Position numbers and translations under genes: made by a program. A DNA stretch of 64,000 bases. Source: DATKDP01 sp035546335. Lineage in GTDB: Bacteria > Acidobacteriota > Thermoanaerobaculia > Gp7-AA8. Below the pieces are notes generated by a model, which worked only from the letters and a program-made list of their open reading frames with translations, did no database searches and had not been told where the DNA came from. The stretch is from positions 1 through 64,000 of the forward strand of contig DATKDP010000002.1 of NCBI GenBank assembly GCA_035546335.1, given 5' to 3'. Shown piece by piece: positions 33,713 through 43,130 of this stretch; the first letter of the stretch is position 1, and the number at the start of each line of letters is the position of its first letter.

Positions 33713-34300
33713 ATGGCGAAATCAGCCCACCGACCTCGCTACACTCTCGATGAATATCTCAAGCTGGAAGAGATCAGCAACGTACGGCACGAGTATCTCG
33801 ACGGTGAGATCTATGCGATGGCGGGCGGCACGCCGGAGCATGGGCGGATCGCCGCTAATATCATCGCCCTGCTGGGGTCGCACGAAAGCCGGACCCGATG
33901 CGCGGTCTTCACTTCGGACGTTCGTGTCCGGGTGGCGGCGTCCGGTCTCGACACCTATCCCGACATCAGCGTGGTGTGCGGACACCTCGAGAGAGACTCG
34001 CTCGACGCGCAAGCAATCGCGAACCCGGTCGTCATCTTCGAGGTGACGAGCCCGAGCAGCGACGCATACGATCGAGGTGAAAAGCTGCGACACTATCAGC
34101 AGATCCCCTCGTTGCGCGAGATCGTCATCGTCTCTCATTCCGAGCGGCGTGTCGACGTCTGGAGGCGCGGGGACGAAGGAGAGTGGGAGCGAGCCGAAAT
34201 CGGCCCTTCCGGGGTCGCTCATCTCGCGGCGATCGATTGTGATCTGCCTGTCGACGACATCTACCGCGACCCGCTCGACCGCCCCCATTCGCCACTCTGA
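33713..34300 (+). CDS. Uma2-family (DUF820) putative nuclease
   Basis: A 195-residue member of the Uma2 family, predicted from fold to belong to the PD-(D/E)XK nuclease superfamily. Visible motifs are YTLDEYLKLEE, RHEYLDGEIYAMAGGTPEH, TYPDISVVCG (acidic residue) and VIFEVTSPSS, with KLRHYQQIPSLREIVIVS after it. The family is abundant in Cyanobacteria and some Acidobacteriota, often single genes, and its biological role is unknown. It stands 73 bp after the GNAT gene and has no obvious partner. Confidence 0.88.
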   Translation: MAKSAHRPRYTLDEYLKLEEISNVRHEYLDGEIYAMAGGTPEHGRIAANIIALLGSHESRTRCAVFTSDVRVRVAASGLDTYPDISVVCGHLERDSLDAQAIANPVVIFEVTSPSSDAYDRGEKLRHYQQIPSLREIVIVSHSERRVDVWRRGDEGEWERAEIGPSGVAHLAAIDCDLPVDDIYRDPLDRPHSPL

Positions 34301-34343
34301 TATCCTTTCCCGTCGGACCATCACCGATGCAAAGGAGCCCGTC

Positions 34344-35537
34344 ATGTCGCTGATGCAGACACTCGCCGGAGAGCTGAACGAGATGCGCGACGCCGGAACG
34401 CTCAAGTCCGAGCTGTCGCTTCTCGGACCTCAGGGGGCCGTCGTCGAGGTCGAAGGTCGTGGCGAGGTCATCATGCTCACCTCGAACAACTACCTCGGGC
34501 TCGCGAATCACCCCGCCATCGTCGAGGCCGCCGAGAAAGCGGAGCGCGATTACGGCTACGGACTCGCCTCCGTCCGCTTCATCTGCGGAACGCAGGACAT
34601 TCACAAGACGCTCGAGGCGAAGATCTCCGAGTTTCTCGGCACCGAGGACACGATTCTCTACGGCTCCTGCTGGAACGCGAACGAGGGGCTGTTCCAGACG
34701 GTTCTTTCCGAAGAGGATGCGGTTCTTTCCGACGAGTTGAATCACGCTTCGATCATCGATGGAGTGCGGCTGGCGAGATGCCGCCGGCTCCGCTACAGAA
34801 ATCGAGACATCGATGATCTGCGCCGCGTCCTCGAGGAGAACCGCGACGCGCGCAACCGGCTGATCATGACCGACGGCGTGTTCTCCATGGAGGGGTCACT
34901 CGCTCCACTTCCCGAGCTCGTCGGCATCGCGCGAGAGGTCGATGCCCTCCTGGTGGTCGACGACTCGCATGGAACCGGAGTTCTGGGCCGGACAGGACGC
35001 GGAACCGGCGAGGAGCTCGGCGTCTTCGGGAAGATCGGAGCCTACACCTCCACCCTCGGCAAAGCGCTCGGTGGCTCCCATGGCGGCTTCACCACCGGCC
35101 CCTCGGTGCTGACCGAGTACCTGCGCCAGAGGTCGCGTCCCTACCTTTTCTCCAACACGCTTCCGCCCGCCGTCGTCCTCGGATCGATTGCGGCACTCGA
35201 TCTGCTCGCCTCGGACCCATCCCTGCTGGCGCGGCTTCGCGAGAATACTGCGTACTTTCGAGAGGGGTTGAAACGGGCGGGACTGAACGTCCGCGAAGGG
35301 ATCCACCCGATCGTGCCGATCCTCATCGGTGATGCGGCGAAGGCGATTTCAATGTCGCGCGAGCTTCTCGATCGCGGCGTCTACGTTTCGGGCTTCGGCT
35401 ACCCGGTCGTTCCACAGGGGCAGGCGCGACTGCGATGCCAGATCAGCGCTGCGCACACGAGAGAGCATCTCGACCGGGCTCTCGAAGCGATCTCTACAGT
35501 TGCGAGCAAATACGATGTGATCGCAGCTCCGGCGTGA
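34344..35537 (+). CDS. kbl: Glycine C-acetyltransferase / 2-amino-3-ketobutyrate CoA ligase-like
   Basis: A 397-residue PLP enzyme of the alpha-oxoamine synthase family. Motifs are LTSNNYLGLANHP, FICGTQDIHKTLE, DELNHASIIDG, VVDDSHGTGVLG (PLP-ring aspartate and histidine) and Lys240 in STLGKALGGSHGG, which forms the Schiff base. The GTQDIHKTLE element favours glycine C-acetyltransferase (threonine catabolism) over AONS or ALAS. No tdh gene is adjacent. The ATG at 34344 follows AAGGAGCC. Confidence 0.9.
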   Translation: MSLMQTLAGELNEMRDAGTLKSELSLLGPQGAVVEVEGRGEVIMLTSNNYLGLANHPAIVEAAEKAERDYGYGLASVRFICGTQDIHKTLEAKISEFLGTEDTILYGSCWNANEGLFQTVLSEEDAVLSDELNHASIIDGVRLARCRRLRYRNRDIDDLRRVLEENRDARNRLIMTDGVFSMEGSLAPLPELVGIAREVDALLVVDDSHGTGVLGRTGRGTGEELGVFGKIGAYTSTLGKALGGSHGGFTTGPSVLTEYLRQRSRPYLFSNTLPPAVVLGSIAALDLLASDPSLLARLRENTAYFREGLKRAGLNVREGIHPIVPILIGDAAKAISMSRELLDRGVYVSGFGYPVVPQGQARLRCQISAAHTREHLDRALEAISTVASKYDVIAAPA

Positions 35538-35639
35538 GAAGTGCAACGCCGCTTTCGCGATTCAGGGTTGTCGGAGCATGCGTCGCGGCCGGCGATCGAG
35601 CTCGACAGGCAGCCCCTCAATGAAGAGGTGAAGAACGCC

Positions 35640-37025
35640 ATGCAGTCGAAGATCATCATCGGACTCGTCATTCCGCTCCTGCTCGTTGCGCCAGCCGGCG
35701 CCGGCGTCATGCCCTGGGAGGTCCACAAACGGACTCTGCCGAACGGACTCGACGTGCTGGTGATCCCGACGCCGGAATTCCGGCAGGTCGTCAATTTCAA
35801 CACACTGATTCTCGCCGGCTCGCGGAACGAGCTCGAGAAGGGACGCTCGGGCCTCGCACATCTCTTCGAGCACATCGCCTTTCGCCACCGATTCGACGAG
35901 GGCGAAAAGTCGTACTCGTCGCAGATCGACAGGCTCGGTGCATTCAACAACGCCTGGACCTGGTTCGATGTGACGTATTACCACCCTGTTACCTTCACCT
36001 CCAATCTCGAGGCGCTCGTGCGTCTCGAGGCAGAGCGGTTCGTCGACATGCAGTTCACCGAACGGATCTATCGGACCGAGGCGGGGGCGGTGCTGGGCGA
36101 GTACCGAAGAATCGCTTCGGATCCCGGTTTGCGGATGGACGAGGTGATCAGCGATCTGGCCTACGGTGCATCACACGGCTATGGACATACGACGCTCGGC
36201 TATCTCCAGGATGTGGAGGACATGCCGAATTCCTACCGGGCGGGAAGAGCGTTCTACGAGACGTTCTACCGGCCGAACAATGCGGTCGTTCTGGTCACCG
36301 GCGATGTCGACCCGCAGCGCGTGTTTGCTCTCGTGGAGCAGGTATACGGGTCGTGGCAGCCGCGCCCGATTCCCGAAGTTCCGGATCCGCGACGGGTCGG
36401 CGGGCCGAAAAAAGGACATGTCGATTGGGAATCCGACGTGCCTCCGCAGGTCGACTTCGCCTACCGCGTTCCGGCGTTCGAGCCGGGAACGACCGAGAGC
36501 TCGGTGATCATGATTCTCCCGGAACTGATCTCCGGGGAGACCGCCCCGCTCTATCAGAAATTGCGATACGAGGAGAAGCTGGCGACGAGCATGGCCACCG
36601 ATACCGGCACGGTGATTCGTCGGAGCGCGACGGGATTCGATCCCCGCCTTCTGGAGACCTACATCACGCTCGACAAGGGACGCTACGACAAGGAAGGAAA
36701 ACCGATGATCGAACGCGTGGTCGGAGAGACCGAGCGCGGCCTCGACGAGCTGAAGAACTTCTCCTCCCGTTCCGGCGCAGCCCGGACGCTGGCAGCGATC
36801 AAGTCGCGGTTCCGTTACGATCTGCTCGCCGCGCTCGACTCCCCGGCTCACATCGCCGAGACCTTCTCCTGGTATTACCGCTTCAATCGCAATCCCGACG
36901 TTCTCGATCAGCTCGTCGAAGGCGTCGACAAGCTCACTCCGCAGGACATCGATTCTTTCGCGCGGAAACACTTCGTCCCGGCGAATCGAGTCGTCGTGAC
37001 GATGGAGCCGAAATCGGCGAACTGA
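35640..37025 (+). CDS. M16-family zinc metalloprotease, catalytic subunit, secreted
   Basis: A 461-residue peptidase with a signal peptide (MQSKIIIGLVIPLLLVAPAGAG). The inverted zinc motif HLFEH is at residues 74-78 and the downstream zinc-ligand region at RTEAGAVLGEYRR, so this half is likely active. M16 enzymes of this length form clamshells with a second, often inactive, half; that half is encoded next (19-bp gap). The start at 35640 places the signal peptide at the N-terminus. Likely periplasmic; substrates unknown. Confidence 0.9.
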   Translation: MQSKIIIGLVIPLLLVAPAGAGVMPWEVHKRTLPNGLDVLVIPTPEFRQVVNFNTLILAGSRNELEKGRSGLAHLFEHIAFRHRFDEGEKSYSSQIDRLGAFNNAWTWFDVTYYHPVTFTSNLEALVRLEAERFVDMQFTERIYRTEAGAVLGEYRRIASDPGLRMDEVISDLAYGASHGYGHTTLGYLQDVEDMPNSYRAGRAFYETFYRPNNAVVLVTGDVDPQRVFALVEQVYGSWQPRPIPEVPDPRRVGGPKKGHVDWESDVPPQVDFAYRVPAFEPGTTESSVIMILPELISGETAPLYQKLRYEEKLATSMATDTGTVIRRSATGFDPRLLETYITLDKGRYDKEGKPMIERVVGETERGLDELKNFSSRSGAARTLAAIKSRFRYDLLAALDSPAHIAETFSWYYRFNRNPDVLDQLVEGVDKLTPQDIDSFARKHFVPANRVVVTMEPKSAN

Positions 37026-37044
37026 GAGATCTGGAGACGATGTC

Positions 37045-38694
37045 ATGGCAGGTACGAGATTCATTCCGGCGCTGACAGCGCTTCTCTTCGGTGCGGCCTG
37101 CGCCACCGGTCCCGTGGTCACCTCCCGACCGGCGTCGACCGCTCCTTCTTCCGCTGCGCAGCCGTCGATCGTGACGCTGGCGAGTCCATCGCCGCTGATC
37201 GAGGTCAAGATGATGGTGAAGGCCGGCTCGATCGCCGATCCCGAAGGGAAGGAAGGGCTCGCGGCCCTGGTGGCCGGTGCGATTCTGCAGGGTGGATTCG
37301 GCGATCCGGGGAATCCGGTCACCAAGGAGGAACTGGCCGAGATCACGCAGGCGTGGGGCCAGGGGGCGCTTCCGTCGGTGCTGACTTCGTCACAGACGAC
37401 GACATTCAACTTCACGATTCCGCGAGACGTTCTCCCCGACTATCTGGCGCGAGTCATGGATCCGATGCTGAATCGACCGCTGTTCAGCGAGTCGGAGATC
37501 GACCGGCTGAAGAACGAAGCGGCGACTCAGATCAACGCAGCGCGTTTCGTCGATCTCGAGAGTCTCGGCCTTGCCGTGATCGACCAGTACATCCTCGCGG
37601 GCACGCGGTTCGAGCACCAGCCGTTCGGAACGGAGCTCTCGGTGCCGGGCATCACCCGCGACGACGTCGTCCGCTTCCATCGCGATTTCTACCGCGCCGG
37701 CAACATCATTCTCGGAATCTCTTCCGAGGATCCGGCAGTCGTCGAGCCGATCGCCCGCGTCGTCCGGCGGATCAACTCCGATGTGACCACACCGATTCCC
37801 TCGATCGACGCCGGACGGGTGGTTGAGATTCGAGGACGGGAAGCGGTGATCATCGAGGAGCCAAATGCTCCTGCAGCTTCGCTTCACCTCGGGTTTCCGC
37901 TGCCGATCAACCGGACGAGTCCCGACTTCTGGCCGCTTTACGTCGCCAACGTCTGGCTCGGCACGCATCGCGATTCCTTCGGCCGGCTCTACCAGGCGAT
38001 TCGCGAGGAGCGAGGGTACAACTACGGCAACTATTCGTACATCGAACATCTGGTCGGGAGGCCGCGGTTTCTCTTCCCACCGTTCAACACGCCACGTGAC
38101 ACTCAGCACTTTTCGATCTGGATCCGTCCCGTTGCTCACGAATTCGCCTATCCCCTCCTGAAGGCCGCGACGTGGGAGCTCGACCGTCTCGTTCGCGAAG
38201 GACTGACGGATGAGCAGGTGATCGCGGCAAAGAACAAGGCAAGGGTTCTCTATGTCAATCTCGCCGAGACGCTCGACCGGTTGCTCGCTGCGAAGATCGA
38301 CGACGCGTTCTACGGCATGACCCCGGGCTATCTCGAAGGCTACCTGGAACGGATCGATGCCGTAACCGCCGACCAGGTGCGCGAGGCGGTTCGGAAGGCT
38401 CTTCAGACCACGAACATCAGATACCTCGTCGTCACCGACTCCGCGCACGCGCCAGGTCTCGCGCAGCAGATTCGCGAGAACCAGCCCTCGTGGGGAAAGG
38501 AGCTCGCCGACTATCAGATCGACCGGGTGACCCTTCCCGACGGCCGCATCGTCTGGCAGGTTTCCGAGGATCGCCTGGAGACGATCCGGCTCGATGCCGT
38601 CTGGGCGAACTATCCGCTCGACATCCGGCGTGTCGAGATCATCCCCGTGGCCGCGGTTTTTCGCGAAGGGCGTCTCTTCGGTCCCGCAAAGTGA
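37045..38694 (+). CDS. M16-family peptidase-like protein, non-catalytic subunit, probable lipoprotein
   Basis: A 549-residue M16 homologue. The position of HxxEH reads GLAALVAGAILQGG, so zinc binding is lost. The N-terminus has a short hydrophobic stretch ending FGAAC (Cys about residue 19), a probable lipobox, followed by a Ser/Ala/Pro linker. The C-terminal M16 half (REERGYNYGNYSYIEH, then ITADQVREAVRKAL-like TADQVREAVRKAL) is present. It is probably the structural partner of the upstream catalytic subunit, tethered to a membrane. Confidence 0.87.
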   Translation: MAGTRFIPALTALLFGAACATGPVVTSRPASTAPSSAAQPSIVTLASPSPLIEVKMMVKAGSIADPEGKEGLAALVAGAILQGGFGDPGNPVTKEELAEITQAWGQGALPSVLTSSQTTTFNFTIPRDVLPDYLARVMDPMLNRPLFSESEIDRLKNEAATQINAARFVDLESLGLAVIDQYILAGTRFEHQPFGTELSVPGITRDDVVRFHRDFYRAGNIILGISSEDPAVVEPIARVVRRINSDVTTPIPSIDAGRVVEIRGREAVIIEEPNAPAASLHLGFPLPINRTSPDFWPLYVANVWLGTHRDSFGRLYQAIREERGYNYGNYSYIEHLVGRPRFLFPPFNTPRDTQHFSIWIRPVAHEFAYPLLKAATWELDRLVREGLTDEQVIAAKNKARVLYVNLAETLDRLLAAKIDDAFYGMTPGYLEGYLERIDAVTADQVREAVRKALQTTNIRYLVVTDSAHAPGLAQQIRENQPSWGKELADYQIDRVTLPDGRIVWQVSEDRLETIRLDAVWANYPLDIRRVEIIPVAAVFREGRLFGPAK

Positions 38695-38709
38695 TGGGAC
38701 CCCAAAGAA

Positions 38710-39591
38710 TCATTCCGCGAGCGTCAGCGGTGGTCCTGCGGGAGGCCGATCGCCGACGCCATCTTCCCTTCTCCAATCGTCGCGCTGGCGGACGAACGGA
38801 AGCGCGAGAATCCTTCCGATGGTCACATCGCGCGGATCGAGATACGCCGGAACGCCGATGGTGATCGAGTCGTGCGGAACGTCGAGACGCATCGTACGAT
38901 GCAGATAGTCCCACCACGAGAGAATGCTCGACCAGTTGCTGTTCGTCTCGTTTCTCACCGCGGAGTGATGGATTCCGTGCATGCGCGGCGTGACGATGAA
39001 GCGGACCAGCCATCGCTCGAGGCTCACCGGCAGCCGCAGGTTGGAGTGATGGAAGAGAATCGATACGAAGAGGATCGTCTGCCAGACCCAGACCGAGAAC
39101 GGATCGGCTCCGATCACGATGATCTGGATCGTGCGGTAGCCCACCGACAGCACCAGCTCGCCGAAGTGAAAACGGAGTGCCGTCGACGCATCGAGATCGC
39201 GATCGACGTGATGCACGAGGTGAAAGCGCCAGAGGAACGGGACGACGTGGCTCGCCCAGTGCCAGATCCAGAGGGTGTAGTCGAACAGCACGATCGCGAT
39301 CGCGATCTCGACGGAGTGTGGCAGCTCGATCAGGTTCAGCAGTCCGATACGCCGCTCCGCTGCCCACTGCGCCGCCGGGATCAGAAGCGGCGCCTGCAGA
39401 AACGTGAGAACAGCGAGCGAGATCCCGCCCGTGGTCAGATTGCGTACGATGCGCTGGAACTTCGGTTCGACGCTTCCCCGCAGCGGCCGAATCGTCTCGG
39501 AGATCAGTGCGATGAGAAATGTCCCGCCGACCACCGCTGTCGAGATCAGGCGTTGGGCGAGCACTGTGATCGGTGTGGCGTCGGGCAGCAT
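38710..39591 (-). CDS. Sterol desaturase / fatty acid hydroxylase family protein
   Basis: A 293-residue membrane protein with four or so hydrophobic helices and the di-iron histidine motifs HWASH, HLVHH, FHHS and HGIHH in the order of the fatty acid hydroxylase superfamily. These enzymes hydroxylate or desaturate lipids such as fatty acids, sterols or carotenoids. It is transcribed against the M16 pair and lies 15 bp downstream of a HAD-family gene on the same strand. Substrate unknown. Confidence 0.85.
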   Translation of the reverse strand: MLPDATPITVLAQRLISTAVVGGTFLIALISETIRPLRGSVEPKFQRIVRNLTTGGISLAVLTFLQAPLLIPAAQWAAERRIGLLNLIELPHSVEIAIAIVLFDYTLWIWHWASHVVPFLWRFHLVHHVDRDLDASTALRFHFGELVLSVGYRTIQIIVIGADPFSVWVWQTILFVSILFHHSNLRLPVSLERWLVRFIVTPRMHGIHHSAVRNETNSNWSSILSWWDYLHRTMRLDVPHDSITIGVPAYLDPRDVTIGRILALPFVRQRDDWRREDGVGDRPPAGPPLTLAE

Positions 39592-39606
39592 GCTCTCCTC
39601 CGAACT

Positions 39607-40290
39607 TCATCCGCCGTGGTGGTGGATCAGTGTCGCGAGCTCGCAGTCGACCAGAGCACCGATCCGATCGACCGTGAGGTCGGGCGCCGGGTAGCTCGCC
39701 ACCTTCGGGTCGTGTGCGTAGTGTCCCTGCCGCGGGAACACGGTGGTCACCCGATCGCCCCAAACGTTCTTGACCTCCGTCAGGATTCGGACTTTGTCAT
39801 CGATCAATACGTAGTGCCGTGCTGGAAAGCGCGCCTCGACGTCGTCCAGCTCCTGCTCTTTGTGGATGTAGATGAGGACGCGACGTTCGACGGCATCGAA
39901 GAGCCCTGATCGCTCGACCTTGCGCGGCTGGAAGACGACGTCGCCGTCGGAGAGAATGACCGTCGGTCCCCACGCGGCGAGGTGGTCGAGGACATCGAGC
40001 GAGCCGGGGAAAAGGCGATTCGCGAAGGGGTAGTCGACGAGGTAGGAAGAGAGGCGAAGTACGGCGGGATCGCGATGGTTCTCGAGGCGATAGCGCTGGA
40101 GGGCGCCAAGATAATCGGCGTAACCGAGCTCGGCGCGCAGCTCCTCGAAAATCGCCCAGTAACGCTCTTCGCACTTCGCTCCGACGGTGCGCAGGAGAAA
40201 CCGGCGCAGGTCGGCGGTGACGCGGTCGTTATCCAGCAGCGTGTTGTCGACGTCGAGCAGGAATACGACATCCGATTCGTTCATCGTCAT
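39607..40290 (-). CDS. HAD-superfamily hydrolase
   Basis: A 227-residue phosphatase-like protein with motif I DVDNTLLDND, motif II VILSDGD, motif III lysine in the HKEQELDDV region, and motif IV YVLIDDK. The C1-type helical cap is between motifs I and II. ATG 40290 and ATG 40284 are both possible starts. Probably in one transcript with the downstream desaturase-family gene. Substrate not predictable. Confidence 0.85.
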   Translation of the reverse strand: MTMNESDVVFLLDVDNTLLDNDRVTADLRRFLLRTVGAKCEERYWAIFEELRAELGYADYLGALQRYRLENHRDPAVLRLSSYLVDYPFANRLFPGSLDVLDHLAAWGPTVILSDGDVVFQPRKVERSGLFDAVERRVLIYIHKEQELDDVEARFPARHYVLIDDKVRILTEVKNVWGDRVTTVFPRQGHYAHDPKVASYPAPDLTVDRIGALVDCELATLIHHHGG

Positions 40291-40436
40291 TCGCCAGGGC
40301 CTCCCTCAGGTTGACGCATTCCCGTCGATGATATCCGACGAGCCGCCGGGAAGGTCTGAAGGGCGAAGCTGTTCGCCTGAGTCGGGGCTGGAATGATGCG
40401 GCCCGTATCGTGGTATATCCTCCCTAGAGGAGTCCG

Positions 40437-40997
40437 ATGAAGATCCAGCGCAATGATCCCTGTTCGTGCGGTAGCGGCAAGAAATACAAACACTGCTGTA
40501 TGAACAAGGAAGCGGAGCGGCGCGATCTGCGAACCAAGGCGATCCTCGTGGTAATCGGGCTCGTTGTGCTCGCCGGAGGGCTCGCGATGCTGCGGGAGTC
40601 GCAGGCCGAGCCGGGTGTTGCCGCCTCGTCCGTTGCAGCTCCGGCCGGCAGGGCCCCCGCCGCTTCGTCTCCCCCTCCCGGGCCCGCACCTGCCGGGAAG
40701 GTCTGGTCACCGGAGCACGGTCACTGGCACGATGCAGCATCGACTCCTCGAGCTTCGGTCCAGCTCGCTCCACCGTCCGCTGCGCAAGGATCCTCCACGC
40801 CGCCGCCGGGTCCGGCGCCTCCGGGCAAAGTCTGGTCTGCCCAGCACGGCCACTGGCATGACGCCTCCCCAGGCGTGGCTGCGGCACCGATGTCGTCGCC
40901 GCCTCGTCCTGTCGCGACGTCAGCGCCGCCTGGCCCTGCACCTCCGGGCAAAGTATGGTCCGCCGAGCACGGGCACTGGCATGACGTGCCCAAGTGA
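40437..40997 (+). CDS. SEC-C zinc-motif membrane protein with three Pro-rich GHWHD repeats
   Basis: A 186-residue protein. The N-terminal SEC-C motif NDPCSCGSGKKYKHCC (residues 6-21) binds zinc in SecA-type tails. A single membrane helix follows (ILVVIGLVVLAGGLAML). The rest is Ala/Pro-rich and holds three near-identical copies of PGPAPxGKVWSxxHGHWHD (about residues 80-98, 122-140 and 167-184). The His/Trp-rich repeats could bind metal or a partner in the periplasm. The orientation, with SEC-C inside and repeats outside, is inferred. It converges on the histidine kinase gene. Confidence 0.85.
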   Translation: MKIQRNDPCSCGSGKKYKHCCMNKEAERRDLRTKAILVVIGLVVLAGGLAMLRESQAEPGVAASSVAAPAGRAPAASSPPPGPAPAGKVWSPEHGHWHDAASTPRASVQLAPPSAAQGSSTPPPGPAPPGKVWSAQHGHWHDASPGVAAAPMSSPPRPVATSAPPGPAPPGKVWSAEHGHWHDVPK

Positions 40998-41028
40998 GAG
41001 GCGAAGCTCTGAGGCGAAGCTCTGAGGG

Positions 41029-42912
41029 TCAGCCTGTGGAACGCCTGCCATCGTGCAGGCGAGTGCGGAGGTCGCGCAGCAGCTCGCCGGCTTCATACGG
41101 TTTCTGACGGAAAATCGTACGTCCGTCTTCGATGAGCGCCCGGATTCGCTCATGCCCGCCATAGCCGGTCGACAGAACGATCAGGACGTCCTCGAGACGC
41201 CTGCGAATCTCTCCATGAACCTCATCTCCGCTCATCTCCGGCATCCCCAGGTCGAGAATGATGGCGTCGGGGCGCAGGCCCTCATCGAGCATCGCCAGCG
41301 CTTCCCTTCCACTCGACGCGACCTTCACGCTCGCTCCCGCTGACTCGAAGAACATGGCCAGGCCCTCGGCGACGGACACTTCGTCGTCGATGATGAGAAT
41401 GGAGAGTCCTTCGGCCTGCAGCCGCGATCCCTGCTGTTGCATGGCCGCGGGGCGTTGCATGCTACGTGGAAGGAGGAGTTGGAAGCTGGTTCCCGATCCT
41501 GGAGTGGAGTCGACATGGATCGATCCGCCGTGCCGCGCCACGGTCTGGTAGACGACCGAGAGTCCGAGCCCGCTTCCCTGATTGATCGGTTTGGTCGAGA
41601 AAAAGGGATCGTAGATACGGGCGAGCACGTCACGAGTCATGCCGCAGCCGCTGTCGCGAATCGCGAGGACGACCCATTGGTCTCGCTCCTTCTGCCAGCG
41701 GATCGCTTCTGCCTGTGTGAGCAGGCGGGTCTCGAAGCTCAACACGCCGCCTTCGGGCATCGCGTCGCGGGCGTTGAGCACGAGATTGATGACGGCAGGA
41801 GAGAGCAGGCCGGCATCGCCGGTGACGAAGCAATCCTCGGCGCCACGCTCGATCTTGACGATGATGGATTCGGGAATCGATGGACGGATCGTTCGGATCT
41901 GATCGTCGAGAAACGCAGCGAGGTCGAGTGTGGTGACGTTCGGCTCACGCGGCTGCGCGAACTCGAGCAGTCGGCGCGTCCCCTCTCTTGCACGCATGAC
42001 CGAGGCGCGGATCTGTGCCGAGGCTCGCGCCACGACCGCGTCATCGGGAAGATGTCTGCGGAGAACTTCGGCCCACGGGAGAGCGAGCATCATCGTGTTG
42101 TTGAAGTCGTGAGCGATTCCGGTCGCCATCCTGCCGAGCGAGTCGAGCTTCTGGGCCTGCGCCAGGGAGCGCTCCAGCTCGGCGGATTTCCGCACTGCGT
42201 CTTCCGCCCGGGTCTTCTCGATCTCGAGCCGGGCGGATTGATTCTCGAGCCGGTGGATCAGCGTCCTTGCGAGCAGAACCGCCTCCTGGAACCGATCACG
42301 GCGCCGCTCGACCTGACGTGCCACGAGGGAAAGATAGACACAAGCGGAATAGATCAGCGCACATTTCGCAATCGCTGATGGGACATCGACTGTCCTGCCG
42401 TCGATCAGAGTCACCCAGAGAATCATGCCGCCGTACGCCAGCACCGACATGTGCGTCAGGATGATCGCCCGACGGAACGTCGTCGGAATCTGATCGGCGA
42501 CGCGAATGAGCATCATCGGGAAGAGCCAGCTCTGGTCTCCACCGGTTTCACGCAGAATGTAGGCCCAGAGAATGAGGTCCGCGTTGAGGAAGAAAAAGCC
42601 GAGATCGAATCGCGACGCCGGCTCGAACAGCCATCGAAGGATCAGCGTCGAAGCGACCACATAGATTGCGATCACGGCGACGAGTCGCAACCAGCCGGTG
42701 GGAGAGAAGGAGCCGAGCACGAACAGGTTGTGAATCAGCGCGGCGACCGCGACGAAGGCGCAGCCGATCAGCCGAAGCCGCGGGATGACCGAGACGTTGA
42801 CATGGCGAAGGTATGCGCGCTTCCGCCGGTCGCCTTCCTCGGACGAAACGCCGAGCTGGAGCTCAGAATGGGCGGCGACCGATTCCGGCTCGACTCGACT
42901 CTCTTTGGGCAT
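41029..42912 (-). CDS. Hybrid sensor histidine kinase with C-terminal receiver domain
   Basis: A 627-residue membrane kinase. About six hydrophobic helices (residues about 45-200) form an N-terminal sensor, then a coiled coil, a HisKA domain with the phospho-acceptor H in GIAHDFNN, an HATPase with NLVLNARDAM, DSGCGM and GSGLGLSV, and a C-terminal receiver with LIIDDE, the phospho-acceptor Asp in IILDLGMPEMSGDE, and the conserved Lys in RQKPYE. No separate regulator gene is adjacent. I chose the ATG at 42912 (MPKESR); the frame is open 55 codons further upstream with no support. Confidence 0.9.
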   Translation of the reverse strand: MPKESRVEPESVAAHSELQLGVSSEEGDRRKRAYLRHVNVSVIPRLRLIGCAFVAVAALIHNLFVLGSFSPTGWLRLVAVIAIYVVASTLILRWLFEPASRFDLGFFFLNADLILWAYILRETGGDQSWLFPMMLIRVADQIPTTFRRAIILTHMSVLAYGGMILWVTLIDGRTVDVPSAIAKCALIYSACVYLSLVARQVERRRDRFQEAVLLARTLIHRLENQSARLEIEKTRAEDAVRKSAELERSLAQAQKLDSLGRMATGIAHDFNNTMMLALPWAEVLRRHLPDDAVVARASAQIRASVMRAREGTRRLLEFAQPREPNVTTLDLAAFLDDQIRTIRPSIPESIIVKIERGAEDCFVTGDAGLLSPAVINLVLNARDAMPEGGVLSFETRLLTQAEAIRWQKERDQWVVLAIRDSGCGMTRDVLARIYDPFFSTKPINQGSGLGLSVVYQTVARHGGSIHVDSTPGSGTSFQLLLPRSMQRPAAMQQQGSRLQAEGLSILIIDDEVSVAEGLAMFFESAGASVKVASSGREALAMLDEGLRPDAIILDLGMPEMSGDEVHGEIRRRLEDVLIVLSTGYGGHERIRALIEDGRTIFRQKPYEAGELLRDLRTRLHDGRRSTG

Positions 42913-43130
42913 TGCTGGCGCGCTCACTTCTTCCGACTGCTCAGTCGGAGCTCGGGGGGACAAAAACCAGATGGCTTCACACGCGTGATTTCGGTTGTTG
43001 GACTGGCATTCTAATCCACGAGGAGTCTGGTGGTCGTGAAATCTCGCTGGCATGCCCGGAGTTACCCCTTTTGGCATACACTATCGGGCATAGACGAAAT
43101 GTCGCCGGCGGATCAGCTCAGGAACCTCGC

